NCBI RefSeq assembly: GCF_949987515.2 | Contig: NC_082693.1 | Location: 16,984,994-17,048,993 of the forward strand | DNA: 64,000 nucleotides | Direction of reading: 5' to 3' | From: Delphinus delphis | Lineage: Eukaryota; Chordata; Mammalia; Artiodactyla; Delphinidae | Shown: positions 29,173-42,234 of the stretch, piece after piece | Layout: every line of letters begins with the position of its first letter | Position numbering within the stretch: position 1 is the stretch's first letter | Made by a program: the position numbers and the translations under genes | The notes under the pieces: model-generated | What the model was told of the DNA's origin: nothing | What the model saw: only the letters and a program-made list of their open reading frames with translations | Database searches by the model: none

Positions 29173-29470
29173 GGTGTAACTTGAAAGTCAAAGGATTTTT
29201 AAAAGGTCGGAACTGCTGATCTGAGCATTATTATTGAGGAATTCTTGAATGTCCTATAAATCACAGATCATAACGCCATCTCTTTTACAGGGTTTAAAAA
29301 ATGTGTGCTTTGTCCCGCCCTATAATCCTATATTCTTGGTGTGTAAGCTCATGAAAGCAGTATTTCCGTAAACACTATATCGATCATGTGCATTTTAGGA
29401 ATATTCACTTAAATGGGACCCCCTTTTTCCTTTGCAACTTTCATAATAGGCTGTTCTCTTTTAACTGCAG

Positions 29471-29625
29471 ATGACACCACTCAAGTTACCTCTGATTATG
29501 AAACCAATAACAACAGTGATAGCAGTGATATTGTACAGAACGAAGATGAGACTGAATGCCCCAGAGAGCCTCTGAGGAAGACATCACCTTGCAGCACCTA
29601 TACTCCTGAGGCCATGATATTCCTG
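29471..29625 (+). CDS. PDE3A: PDE3A exon 8 (acidic linker; human residues 616-667)
   Basis: This exon has 155 nt: two bases completing Asp, then 51 codons ending in phase 0. It encodes [20 protein letters not shown], then [20 protein letters not shown] and a segment ending AMIFL. It is acidic and Asn/Ser-rich, just before the catalytic domain. The donor is CTG|gtagcc, the poorest in the gene here, with G at +4 and C at +5 and +6. The junction is still required, because the protein continues DKPILAPEP in exon 9. The ORF runs on into the intron until the stop at 29659-29661. Confidence 0.95.
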
Positions 29626-30316
29626 GTAGCCCCCCATCACTTAACTCATTCATTTACTTGAGAAATTGGTTTCTATGACAGGAATTGGCTTAGAAATAGA
29701 TCCCTGAATCATTAGGTTTGAAGATGTGTGTCACTTGGGTTATACATGTATTATAGCCCTCCGTATATGGATCAACACAATTTTTCTCTATCCAAGTCTT
29801 ACTGGTATCTTAACGGTCCTATTATTTAGTGACTAAGAACAGAAGTATTCATCTCCACAACTGATTACAGATATTTCCTAACCCAATCTAAAAATGTAAA
29901 TGTGCATAGGAAAATGAATTATTTCAATCAGTAAAATAATATTTTATAAATATCAAGCAATCAAAATGAAATATATTAGTTATCGTAGGGCTTCTGTTAG
30001 TTCTTCTCTAGTACCTCCTTGATTTAGAAAGTGAGCCAATATTTATTTTCCTTGTTAAATTAAACCAGGTTTACATTGACACTTGCTACCCATTAAAACA
30101 CCTTTTAATGATGATGTATTTTGTGTGTTTAAAAAGATCCACTTAAAGAGGATAAAAGCATACATTTGAGTCTGGTTAGTTTGGAGGAGGCAGCAATGGT
30201 AGAAAATAGTTGACTGTCATGTGATTATCAATTGCTGCTCTTATCGTTTTTCTTTTACCTGATTTACCATTTATACTTTTAAATCAAAGAGATTGTCAGA
30301 TAAAATAACGTATATG

Positions 30317-30528
30317 GGGCTTTCCTGGTGGCGCAGTGGTTGAGAGTCCGCCTGCCGATGCAGGGGACACGGGTTCGTGCCCCAGTCCGGGAAGGTCCCA
30401 CATGCCGCAGAGCGGCTGGGCCCGTGAGCCATGGCCGCTGAGCCTGCGCGTCCGGAGCCTGTGCTCCGCAACGGGAGAGGCCACAACAGTGAAAGGCCCG
30501 CGTACCGAAAAAATAAATAAATAGATAA
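30317..30528 (+). mobile_element. CHR-2 SINE, sense, with perfect 17-bp target-site duplication
   Basis: It begins 'gggctttcctggtggcgcag', includes the B-box-like 'acgggttcgtgcccc' and the CHR-2 body with 'gccgctgagcctgcgcgtcc', and ends in an ATAA-rich tail. The 17-bp word 'ataaaataacgtatatg' flanks it at 30300-30316 and 30529-30545 without mismatch. The insertion is therefore fairly young, and the SINE form points to a cetacean. Confidence 0.96.
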
Positions 30529-30807
30529 ATAAAATAACGTATATGTCTCCTTATCCTCATTATTTTCTATTTTTTTGGTAAATAAACTCTTAAGAATGTC
30601 TTCATTTGGGACCAGTTATAAAAATGTTTTCTCATATATACAGTGTGTGCTTTTTGGAAACCATGGATCACATGAATTAAATTAAAATCCCTGAAAATTG
30701 TAGTAATTGTAACTCTACAGGATTAATGCTGATTTTGAAGCAGTAATATGAATTGGACCAATTAGAGTAGGGGTGATTTACTCCCCCTCCACACTCGTGT
30801 TTCTTTT

Positions 30808-31084
30808 TATTTATTTATTTATTTATTTTTGCTGTGTTGCGTCTTCATTTCTGTGCCAGGGCTTTCCCTAGTGGCGAGCGGGGCCACTCTTCATTGCGCG
30901 CGGGCCTCTCACTATCGTGGCCTCTCTCGTTGCGGAGCACAGGCTCCAGATGCGCAGGCTCAGTAGTTGTGGCTCATAGGCCTAGTTGCTCCACGGCATG
31001 TGGGATCATCCCAGACCAGGGATCGAACCCGTGTTCCCTGCATTAGCAGGCAGATTCTCAACCACTGCGCCACCAGAGAAGCCC
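30808..31084 (-). mobile_element. CHR-1-type SINE, antisense
   Basis: The reverse complement begins 'gggcttctctggtggcgcag' and includes the tRNA-like 'cgggttcgatccctgg'. A TTTA-rich tail lies at the plus-strand left end. Flanks 30794-30807 (ctcgtgtttctttt) and 31085-31098 (ctcatgtttctttt) form a 14-bp target-site duplication with one mismatch. Confidence 0.93.
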
Positions 31085-31438
31085 CTCATGTTTCTTTTGA
31101 GAGTTCAATATAAGCCAGGAATCCTCAGAAAAACTTACGTAAAAATATAGAGCTAAGTTTGCATACAATTTCAGTGTTCTGAAGTACTTGAATCTTTATT
31201 TAAGAACTCCACAGAAGACTAAAAAGCAGTTATGTTAATTTATGAAAGAAACATCTAATTTTTCCATAGTGTGTATGAACCAGGAATAGGCAGGCACTTA
31301 ATAATGTAAAATTCATGGTCTGAAACAGCATTAAGACCTTTTCTCCTTACCTTGGGGGTCGATGTTTTGATTTTTTTTTTTTTTGAAGACCACTCATTCA
31401 CCCTAAAGTCATTTATTTCAAGTAACCTCCATTGCTGA

Positions 31439-31711
<273 letters not shown>

Positions 31712-33014
31712 TAAATCTCTGTACATACTTAACATCAGTGGTGAATATTAGGTGGAGAAAGGAAATTTCAGTACCCAACACTCTGTAGATTCCTTGCTGG
31801 TGGGATAACAAAAAAAATTAGAACTTCAAGTGAGTAGAATATCATGTTCTGCAATTAAAATATTATGTATTTTCTAAGACAAAATGGAGGGGGCAGGGAT
31901 ACACAAGCAAGATAGAGAAGTGATCTAAATTCATAGAATTCAGCAAAAGAAAAGCTGACCCAAGCCCTCACAAGAAGAAAGCTGCCAACTTATAAACACT
32001 AATTTATTGTCTGTGATTATTTCCAATGACTATTTTTTTTTAACTTTTGAATAGTATAGTGCTTACGCCTTATCAAAAATAAGATATTATGCAGTAGTGT
32101 GTTTCCTCCAGTGCTGTGAGAAACACATTAGAGTTCTTTGTATTTTAATATGGAAAACACCTTTAGGTATCACAAGAAATATAGAATACGAACTATTACT
32201 GCATAACGAGCCTTTTTTTCCCTTAAGCTCAGCTACTTTCAAGGTTTCCCAAATAAAGAAACGTTTTGTTTCTCTGAAGGAGAAAGAAAACATACAGAAA
32301 TTAAGAATTTGAACATGTTTGTTCTCAATAAATAAAACGAAACAAAATGGATTTGCTCTATTATTGAGCCCCTATCAAAACTCTTAATTAATGGAGATGA
32401 TGGAATAATATTTATCAGCTTATCTTAAAATATTTTAGGTGAGTTCTTACAGATTGAAGAAATATCACAGCAAATATACTAAAGACTATCAGGTTTGTTA
32501 ATATCAGATTTAGGTGAGAATTCAGGACCCACATTTACTGGAGCCTCTAACCCTTCCCTGCAAAACACTAGAAAAGAAATCACTTGTTGGACTGATTTCT
32601 ACTCCATGCAGTGAAGACAGGCTTTCTTCAGACCTCGGAGCAAGTATGAGTGTAGAACTTTGGGGTGAGGGTTCCTGATCCGTGAAGGTTTGAAGGAAGA
32701 AGATAGAGCGGGCTTTTCCCTTGCTCTTCAGTTCCTCAAACATGAAGTGCTAGGCTAGTCTCCAAGAAGAAAGATGTGTCCCTGCCTTAAAGGAACTCCC
32801 ATTCCAACAGGGAAATTAGATACGTGTCAAAATAATGACTTGCTACCTACAGAAGAAGTATGCTCAAATGACAGATGGCTTGTGAAGCGCAAAATAATTA
32901 CAGTTTCCATAACACGCGGTTGTTGCCTCTACTGGACTCTGTTCTCACCATGAACACGTTGAGAACCAGAGTGGCAGCCCTTGCACTTTGACTAAGAGAT
33001 ACTACCCCTTTCTT

Positions 33015-33350
33015 TTTTTTGTGAAAACATTTTTTTTATTAATGTAACATTGGTTTATGATATTATACAAGTTTCACGTGCACATTGTATTTCTTCTTCA
33101 GTAGATCCTACCATGTGCTCACCACCAAAAATGTAGCTTCCATCTGTCACCGCACAGTTGACCCCCTTTACCTTTTTGTCCTCTCCCATCACTACTCTGT
33201 TCTCTATGTCGACATGTTTGTTTTTTTGTGGTTTGTTCATTCATTTTGTTTGTTTGTGATATTCCACATACACGTAAAATCATTTTACGGTATTTGTCTT
33301 TCTCTTTCTGACTTATTTCACTTGGCAAACTATCCTCAAGGTCCACGCAT
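33015..33350 (-). mobile_element. L1 3' end fragment, antisense
   Basis: Reading the other strand, it ends in an L1 3' UTR. On the plus strand, 'acatggtagg'-type complement words, 'cggtatttgtctttctcttt' and 'ctgacttatttcacttggca' match antisense L1. It begins with a T-rich stretch, as an inverted A tail would. Confidence 0.85.
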
Positions 33351-34844
33351 GTTTTTGAAAATTAATAGTCCCAGTTTTCTTCTCTTTCTTTCTCCTCAGT
33401 GCTGAGCAGCACCTTCAGCATCTTTTATGCTCGCTGATCTTGAGGGCATGTTTAAGGGTAGCTGTTTTATCCAGTCCACCTCTGCCTCATGCCTTGGGGC
33501 TTTTCCAGGGAGGTTTTGTATCCTACTCTCTGAAACTCATTGCATACCAGAACTCTGAGGGAGTGATTTCACCTGGAAATATGCCTGTAATGGTGCCACA
33601 AGGAGATGTGGCAGTGGGCCAGGAAGTCTTCTTTCTCTTCTACTGGAGAGTGTGTTCCCTGGGATGGAGAGAAAAATCTCACATTGTTTTGTATTTGATG
33701 TATGTGTCACAGACTTCCCAAAACTTTACAACTTAATCTTCAGAGTAACTTGGATGCAGGTATTTCTTTAAATCTCTAGTTGATAGAAGAAAAAACTGAG
33801 ACTTAAAATATACTGTTCATCTAAAGTCATATTGGACACAGGATTTGATATATCTGTATATCGGAAGTCCAGGCTTTTTACCTTCATTTCAAATCCTTTT
33901 CAGCCCCTCATAAAATGCATTTATTTATTATATTTGCAAACTCTCAGAATGGAGAGTCTGAGAAAGTAGAAAGTGGTTATTATAGCAGTTGGTTTTACAG
34001 AACAAGTGACTGTACCAAGTAACATTGCAGGTACCTAACCCCCTTGGAGTTCTGTGAATGGGGATGGTGGGGCGGGAGGGTGCAACTTAACCAGTTTTGC
34101 CACAAAATGTTTTCTAAAAGTTGTGAATACAAGTAGACAATAGAAAGATTAGATATAATTAACAATTAGATTTTTGTATCTTTTTTCCCAGTTATCTTTC
34201 AAAACTAAATACATAACTGTATGGTCCTTACTATGTCACTGTTTATTTTTCCAAAATACAAAACACTGAACTTTGAGAAAAGACAACTTTATTTGCCTTG
34301 CTGTGGGTTTTTTTTCTTTGATTTGAGTTTATAAACACAAAAAACATGAAATTTTCACTGTGTAAAGGCATATTTTTTTGCACTTTAGTGAGACTTCAGG
34401 ACAGCTGAAATGAATTAACTTCAACATTCCAAGAAATCACCTTTTGGCTGAGACTACACAGAAAAAGTCTCACTTCAAAAGACTTTTAAAGAGACATATG
34501 TGCAATGGAAATGTTTTCTCAGCCTTAACATACTGCCTACGTTTTTGATGATTATCATGTTTATTTTAACAAATTTAAAAGGACATCATTCAGATTTTGG
34601 AAGAGTATTTACCTTTTTTGGTTACCAGTATTTACCCAGTTAACAGTGACTTTCCTTTACTCACGAGTTTGGATCAGTGGCCGTTGATTTTTAACAGCTT
34701 CTTGGTGAAAATTCTCCTATTTTAAAATCATACTCTAAAATATCTTGTCTTAATTTTTCAATTCATCTTTCAGATGTTTTAAGAGAATAATAGGAAACTT
34801 TAGTCATTTGCAATCCTAACAGTATTGCTTTTCAAATAATGGTG

Positions 34845-35070
34845 GTAGAATTTGGAGCAGTTAAGAGCACACCGCTTGAATTCTGGTCTGATAATGTGTC
34901 AACTGTGTGATCTTTTACAAGTCATTCGACTTCTCTGTGCCTTAGTGTCTTCTGATTTCAAATGTTAGTAATTAACAGTATCTATCTCATAAGATGCTCT
35001 TTGGATGAATTAATATAAATAATTAATATATGTAAACTGCTTAGAGCAGGCATCACACATATTAAATGCC
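34845..35070 (+). mobile_element. MIR element, sense
   Basis: It has the MIR order with 'tggagcagttaagagcacac', 'tctctgtgccttagtgtctt' and 'tcataagatgctctttggat'. The 3' end merges into an AT microsatellite at 35070-35101. Confidence 0.78.
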
Positions 35071-35394
35071 ATATATATATATACACACACACATATATAT
35101 GTCAACAGCTGCAGCTGCTGTTATTGTTATAAATAATTTTTATTGAAGTAACATGCATAGTTAAATCCACTGGGTATTTACAAACAAGAACTCAAATATA
35201 GTTTAAAGCAATAGTATGCAGAAGATAACTAAAAGAAGAATAGCTTGAAATATGACAGAAACCACAAACTTAACTTTCTGTTACATTTTTAAAGAGAGGA
35301 GGTGGAGATTTTATGTAACACAGAAAAAAGGGAAAAATTAAATATACTTGCCATTCAGAGTGAAAAAAGCACATATACTATACGTACTCTGTTC

Positions 35395-36045
35395 CCAATG
35401 GGCAGCCACAGTGCTCCTTTTAGAACTTAAGTTAAATAAATTAAGACACTTCCCTGCTCCAATCTCTTCAAAGGCCCCATACTTCTCTCAGTGTAAAAGT
35501 CCTCATAATGATCAATCTGGCTGTCAAACAGCAAGATCGCAACCCACACAGTACCACTCTACAGTTACTAACTTAAATTTTACTCCTGTCTTCATTCACT
35601 CTGTTTTAGCCATGTTGGTCTTCTTGCTGTTTCTTGAGTATAGCAAACATACCTCGGGGCTTTTGCTCTGTCTTTTTCCTCTGCTTAGAAAACTCTTTCC
35701 TCAGATATCCCTGTACCTCACTCTGCATCTCCTTCAATTATTTGCTCAAAGTCACCTGAATGTGCCTCTTCTAACCACCATATTTAAAACAGCAATTGCC
35801 ATGTCCTCCCTTGCACTCTGAACCTCCATCCCTGCTTCCCTTTTTCTCTTTTCATATAACATCACTTTCAGTCATAGTGTATACCTTACTAATTATGTCT
35901 ATGGTTTACTGCCCTACCCTGCTAGACCATAAGCTCTTTTAAGGAAAACTTCATTGTTTTGTTCATCTATATATATGCCTTGTAGATGGAAAACTGTCTT
36001 AGAGTAGGCACTCAAAAGACATATGCTGAATGAATAAATCACTTT
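35395..36045 (+). mobile_element. L2 LINE 3' segment, sense
   Basis: The CT-rich coding-like body is followed by 'accataagctcttttaagga', 'gttttgttcatctatatata' and 'taggcactcaaaagacatat' and ends 'gctgaatgaataaa', the classical L2 3' end. It explains the long but meaningless ORF at 35348-35821. Confidence 0.8.
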
Positions 36046-36937
36046 TTTAGTTATATATACCTGTGTATAGATGTACACAAATACATACATAATATATGTA
36101 ACTGATGAACATTAAATATCTAATTAAAAAATATTAGTGAATTTGAACAGATTAAAGTCAATAACAAAAAATAGAAAAGTAACCATGAAGTATTATATCA
36201 AAGATTTAGAAGAAATATTTCAAGAGAATTTTAAGAAGGAATGCAAATAACAAAAAGGATGAATAATTCTTTCTTAGAGTCTCCTGAATTATAACCAGTA
36301 CTGTGCGTTTGTGACATAAAGTGAGGCCACTTTAAATGGTGCTGTACTCCATTCTGCCATGTGAATAACCGTTTCTCTCCCCATTACCTTCTTCTGTGCC
36401 TTTTTCATGTTTTTCTTTCTCCCTCATTTGCATATCAAATATGCCAATTACATCCAGAGCTATTTACTTGATTTGAATCTCCAGAGCTATGAAAGTAATT
36501 GGAAGGAGAACAGATATTCAAAGGAGAAAGAAGACAATTGAGGAAATGTAGTTTAAACATTTTTATTCATAGTGGATTAGAAATCTTTCTTCTCTATGTA
36601 TTTCAACCAAGGCAACCTTTTCTCTCTCATAATTCTGTCCTCTTATTCTTCACTAAGGCACAACTCTGAATCCTTTATCTTCTAGAAAGCTTTTTTTTTT
36701 AATTTATAAAATTAGTCCGAATTAAAGCTTTCTCTCATTCTTTATTTAGCACTTATATATTATACAATTAGCAGTTTACTCAGTATTATTCTCTTATTAC
36801 TGATATCACATGCAATTTAGTACCTTGATATGTTTCTAGAGTGTATACTGGATTTTTTGGTTGGCTGTTTCTTGGGTTTTATGTTTCTACCTTTAAAAAT
36901 AGATTATATACCCTTTATCAGGGACTACAAGGGCTAG

Positions 36938-37225
<288 letters not shown>

Positions 37226-37329
37226 TAATACTTTTAAAATCCATTGAATTTGTTATGGGTAATGGGGTATTGAATTATTAGCTACTGGCACAGAATTACA
37301 CATTGAAAATACCCTGTATGGCCACACGG

Positions 37330-37770
37330 TATAGTGATTAGGAGATAATAGTTTATGTTAGAATTCTGATCCCTTTACCTATCAGCTGTTGGAGACCCTG
37401 GGTGTTACTTAATCTCAATGGGCCTCATTTCTTTTTTTTTTTTTTTTTTTTTTTTTGCGGTACGCGGGCCTCTCACCGTTGTGGCCTCTCCCGCTGTGGA
37501 GCACAGGCTCCGGACGCGCAGGCTCAGCGGCCACGGCTCACGGGCCCAGCTGCTCCGCGGCATGCGGGATCTTCCCGGACCGGGGCACGAACCCGTGTCC
37601 CCTGCATCGGCAGGCGGACTCTCAACCACTGTGCCACCAGGGAAGCCCTTGCCTCATTTCTTAATCTGTAAAATGGGGATCATAATGGCTGCTTCATAGG
37701 ATTGTTATGAGGATAAAATGATGTAATAATTCTAAAGGGGTTAAAATAGTACCTTGCCCGTAGTAACTCC
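37330..37770 (+). mobile_element. MIR element, sense, interrupted by a CHR-2
   Basis: The 5' part (37330-37421) ends 'cttaatctcaatgggcctca' and the 3' part (37651-37770) resumes 'taatctgtaaaatggggatc' and 'aggattgttatgaggataaa'. Together they read as one MIR with the younger CHR-2 inside. Confidence 0.85.
37434..37650 (-). mobile_element. CHR-2 SINE, antisense, inside MIR
   Basis: The reverse complement starts 'gggcttccctggtggcacag' and carries the full CHR-2 body. The tail is a run of about 24 T on the plus strand. The target-site duplication is 'gcctcatttctt' at 37422-37433 and 37651-37662. ORFs reading through it in several frames are not genes. Confidence 0.95.
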
Positions 37771-38322
37771 AATTTAATTGTGTGCTAAATAATTAAATGT
37801 TAAATTTATTGCTCATTTTATAATATACCTCCCTCATTGGGTGAATTCTCAACCTTTATTCTGGCATCCACAGAGTTAAATCACTAACTATTCAAGTTTT
37901 TCAGTATAAGATAAACCTGGCTGGGAGTAGAGGGGCAGGAGGATGATGGTCTAATTAATAAAATAGGAGAGACATCTGGAAGTGGTTGTAGAGAAATTAC
38001 TAGGAACATTTTAAAAATCAAGATAAATGTGAAGACCAAAGAAAGAACACAACCAGGGTTCAAACTTCTGAACTTTGAATATTGTGAGAATAAGTTTGTC
38101 ATTTATAATCATGAGGAATTGGAACACAGAAGAGATATTAAATTTTCAATATGTAGCATTTCAGATTATCATCAGAACATGTAAGTAGCATTGTCCTACA
38201 TGCTACAAAATAAATGGAACTGGAGAAAATGTCCGTAAATCTAATAAAAAATGTACCAAAATCATGTAGCTCTTTTAGGAAGTAAATGCACAGAAAGAAA
38301 ACTAGTCAAAATAGTATCAATA

Positions 38323-38522
38323 GGGGCTTCCCTGGTGGCGCAGTGGTTGAGAGTCCGCCTGCCGATGCAGGGGACACGGGTTCGTGCCCCGGTCTGGGAA
38401 GATCCCACATGCTGTGGAGCGGCTGGGCCCGTGAGCTATGGCCGCTGAGCCTGCGCGTCCAGAGCCTGTGCTCCGCAACGGGAGAGGCCACAACAGTGAG
38501 AGGCCCGTGTACCGCAAAAAAT
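38323..38522 (+). mobile_element. CHR-2 SINE, sense
   Basis: It starts 'ggggcttccctggtggcgca' and ends 'cgtgtaccgcaaaaaat'. The 14-bp target-site duplication 'aaatagtatcaata' is at 38309-38322 and 38523-38536 with no mismatch. It is inverted relative to the CHR-2 at 37434-37650. Confidence 0.96.
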
Positions 38523-40385
38523 AAATAGTATCAATATATTGCCTGGAGTGTGCGTTACTTAAATTGTGTTTTAACCTTTAAGTTTTAAATTTGCTTTTAT
38601 ATACCTTGGACTTTAGAATCCCATGTCTGTTTGTAGTTGCAAGGAGCTGAAGTTAAATAAAAATTATATGGAGACTAGAACACAAGTGTTTTCAGAAAGG
38701 GGCAGGGTAGTGCATTAACCAAGTGATCCATTATTAAGATGTTGGTTTTCAAAATGCCATCCACATGATACATTAAGATGAAAATGCACTGTTGATGTGT
38801 GATAGGAATGAGTTATGAATGAGGAGTTAGAAATGAGGAATGAGTTACTGAATCTACAAATTGTGTGATAGAAAAGGAGAATGAAGAATTAAATCTACAA
38901 GTGAGATTTGTTGGAGAATATGGAACCAAATGCAGACAAAATAGGACAGCGGGAGTAGAGAGAGGAACTTAAGAGCGCTGGGTGCTGTGGGAAAGTCTGG
39001 CCGATGGGGCCATGGAAGTGGGGAAAGAAATATGAAAAAGGGGTAGTTTGAAAGGATTTCAAGATAAGCCTTGATTTCTTAATACCACATTCCCAGGGCC
39101 CACCCTGGTTGGATGCCAGGGATTGAGCTAAGTGTTAGTGATTTCTCAAAGGTTAAGGAATTGCATAAATAAGCTTTTACAAGAAAGGAAGCCACTGCAA
39201 ACACTAAAGAACAGCTAGTATCAGAATAAATTTACAAATTAATATATTTCAAAATATATTTTAGTGATATAATCAGCTATTGCCAAGTTCCATTGAGTTC
39301 AAATTGATACAACTACTAACTTTTCTCTAGATAGTATACCATTAACTCAGAGAGAACTTTGACCAGTATTTATTTAAGTGTAAAAAGAAGTTTTCAGGTT
39401 CCAAATTTTATTATTCATTTTTATATTATTACATATTTATATGTTACAAGTAAACAGATATTTTTCCTGAAATATCAGGTTCTTCATTCCAGGTGAAAAG
39501 AATTGTTATCATAACTTTACTTGTTCTGTTAGAAGTCCCAGACACTTCCCATAAAGAGAATTTATTTATATCTTCTCAGAGAAAAAAGTTTTAATTGATG
39601 ATCACTTTTAAATAATAATACCTTGCATGTTGTAGGGTTGTAAATTCAGACTAGTATGGACATCTATTAAGAGCTTTGTTTATCATTATTTAAAATTTAC
39701 ATGTGCAAAAATTTGTTGTATGTCTACTAATTTAACATCTACTCATAGAGAACTGTATTTCTAATATCTCTGTATAAACCCACACAACTAAATGAAAAAA
39801 GCCAAAGGGAAACCAAAGTGGGGTTAGATTAGCTTTACTATGATAGTGAGCTAAAATATTAGAAACTAAATTTTTATTATAGTTCCAAGTTTAACAGTTT
39901 CCAAGAGGGAAGGTATGAAAGCTTTTAAGTTTGTACCCAGAACCCTTACTAAAATTTGAAAAATCTATTAATAGATTTAAAAATGAGATAGATTCTATAG
40001 ATAGATATAGACAGATAATTTCATGGAGCAGCTGTGGGTAAAATTATAAATATAGACAACTCACTGATAGAAATGTAATACCAAAAATATATTTGTTCAA
40101 AAAAGATTAGGATAAATTATAATTTATATTCAATCGCACAGAGAGAAAATAATGTTTGATATTTTTCGTAGTCCCTTTCAGTTGGGCATTTTTGGCTAGT
40201 AAAGATGATAAATTGTTAGGTCATATTCATTCATGGATTCAAAGTTACTCTTAACAGAGCATTTTCTATTTACAAAGACTTTCATCTCTAAAATATATTC
40301 TTCCTAGCACCTCTCATTCTCATTAGTCAAGTTTGAGAAGTGGAGATAATGCTTCAGAAATACCTACAATCATGTACTATTTATT

Positions 40386-40520
40386 TGTTTAAAAAAATTT
40401 TTTTGAATTTTTACATTTTATTTTATTTATTTTGTTTATACAGCAGGTTCTTATTAGTTATCCATTTTATACATATTAGTGTATATATGTCAATCCCAAT
40501 CTCCCAATTCATCCCACCAC
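40386..40520 (-). mobile_element. Short 5'-truncated L1, antisense
   Basis: The plus strand shows 'cagcaggttcttattagtta' and 'tccattttatacatattagt', the reverse complement of an L1 3' end, with a T/A-rich head. The duplicated word catgtact(a/g)ttta at 40371-40383 and 40521-40533 is its target-site duplication. Confidence 0.85.
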
Positions 40521-40594
40521 CATGTACTGTTTAATGGCAGCCATGAGAATAGTCTTGGCTCAACTTAGTTTAGTTCAGTTCGATTAAGCTATAT

Positions 40595-41236
40595 GTGATG
40601 TGCCCACCAGTTTTAAAGCTAGATACGGAGTTGACGTGGAACAAGCTAGAAGGGCAGAATTATCACAGTGTTAGCTACATTCCAAAGAAAAAAAAGTATT
40701 TCAAGTCTCATTTCTGTTCTTTAGTATTAAGACTTTTCCCTCACCCTTTGGTGAAAAGGCACATAGAGAATTTTCAATGGAAAATCTATAAATTTAGGTC
40801 TAAAAAATCTATAACTTTTACATACAACCCCAGCCTTCCATACCAGCTCGCTTCAACCCGCTGCTTGAGGCATAAGGAAAAACTGAGAAAACAAGTGTAT
40901 GAAGACAGCAGAGGGGATGGGCAGGCTCTGGGAAAGCATAGGGCGGGTGATGTGTTAGTGCATGCATGTGTGTTTATGTGTTGTCAAAAAGGCAGGGGAG
41001 GTTGCCTGGTGGATGAGAGAATTATTAAGGGATTTGTCCAAAATGCAGAGATGAAGGAAGAGGATGAGAATAATAATGACAAAATAAGAAGAGCTCTGAT
41101 ATCATTTCTTAGCCCTGTCAGTTGCCTTCCAGGGCCAGAAAAGGAGCGCTCTGAGCATATTTGTATGTCCTACAGAAACTCGTCAATCCTCTGTGTTGAC
41201 CGAGCTAGCATCTTTCCTGGGTGTCTTTGCTCCTGA
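40595..41236 (+). other. Unexplained 213-codon open frame in intron 10
   Basis: This is the longest open frame in the window outside L1 ORF2. It starts MMCPPVLKLDTELTWNKLEG and ends FPGCLCS. It has basic, Lys-rich stretches and an acidic EMKEEDENNNDK patch. I see no signal peptide, transmembrane segment, zinc finger or known domain, and I do not recognise the sequence. A chance open frame in slightly GC-richer sequence is the likeliest explanation; an unannotated exon of PDE3A or an old gene relic is possible. It is reported so that it can be checked, not as a gene. Confidence 0.15.
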
Positions 41237-42234
41237 GCTGGTCCCCAGAGAATTAACGGCAAGAGCAACAGTGATACCAGCACTTGACACAGTATTTGCC
41301 CATAGTACGTGCGAAGTAAATATTTGTTGAACAAACATGTTAATGACTACTTAAAGACAGATGGTTTTTCCATCCTACTTAAGTGATAGTGACAACATAA
41401 TTATTTTAGAGCTACACCTGCCAAACTGTATCTCTATCATCTATAAATATATGTATGTATTTAAATGGAGTTAGGCTTTGTTAGCTATTGTTTTATTTAG
41501 TACTTTTGAACCTATACTCAAAAGTAAAAGGAGGAATTTTTCTTTCCTGTATACTGTCTTTCCCTAGTTTTTTAATCAAGATGATACTAATCTCTAAAAC
41601 ACCAAAAATGTTTAAAGAAAAAAAGTTTTATAAGATGATACTAGACGTATAAAATGTGTTTGGCCGCTTTCTTGTTTGTACATTTTCAGCACTAAATCAT
41701 TTCAATTGTTCATTGCAAGTTTATAAAACTTACCTATCAAACCTTCTGGACCTGGACCTTGGGGTGAGGAACAGGGCAGGAAGCAGGATAACTCAAGAGC
41801 AACAAGTTCACCTGTACGTGGTATTGTCTATTTCTCACCCCAAAGAGGCTCGGCCAGCACCCTGATACTAACACCCACCCACCCTTGTGATACTGGGCAC
41901 AAGCGCAGGTTTCCCTGACTTGCAATGGTAATGGTAATTACATCCACACAGTAATCTTCCCAGCTTGCCACAAGGGAAAAGAACTTAACCCAGGAGCTCC
42001 CTCCCAGCATAGCCCCAGACACTCTCTGACCAGGCTGCATATTCTTCCTCTACCAGGTCATCACTGCCTTCTCCCTCGCCCAGGGCTTAGCATAGTTTTT
42101 ATTTTAGCTCTTCAATTCTATTCTTACAAACCCAGCATTGATTTTGAAAGAAAACAGGTCATCTGTGCTAATCTGTCATCTTGTTTTAAGAGCAATCATG
42201 TATTTTATGTGAATGATATTTACATCAATGGCAA

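Larger units (their letters stand above)
26530..29470 (+). other. Intron 7
   Basis: A 2,941-bp intron that is rich in old repeats: MIR (about 26938-27150), an L1 ORF2 fragment (about 27820-28235), MIR (about 28255-28462) and an L1 3' end (about 28845-29172). The remainder has no gene I can support. The acceptor is ttttaactgcag. Confidence 0.88.

Noticed and set aside
30360..30390. tRNA-like promoter box in the CHR SINEs
   Set aside because: It derives from the tRNA ancestor of the SINE. There is no complete cloverleaf or acceptor stem, so it is not a tRNA gene.
30279..30560. Several overlapping Arg/Pro/Gly-rich ORFs in CHR SINEs (also at 30834-31046, 37402-37699 and 38251-38528)
   Set aside because: All fall in GC-rich CHR SINE bodies and repeat the same peptide in each copy.
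35348..35821. 157-codon ORF resembling a membrane protein
   Set aside because: It lies across an old L2 3' segment; the CT-rich repeat creates Leu/Ser-rich open frames.
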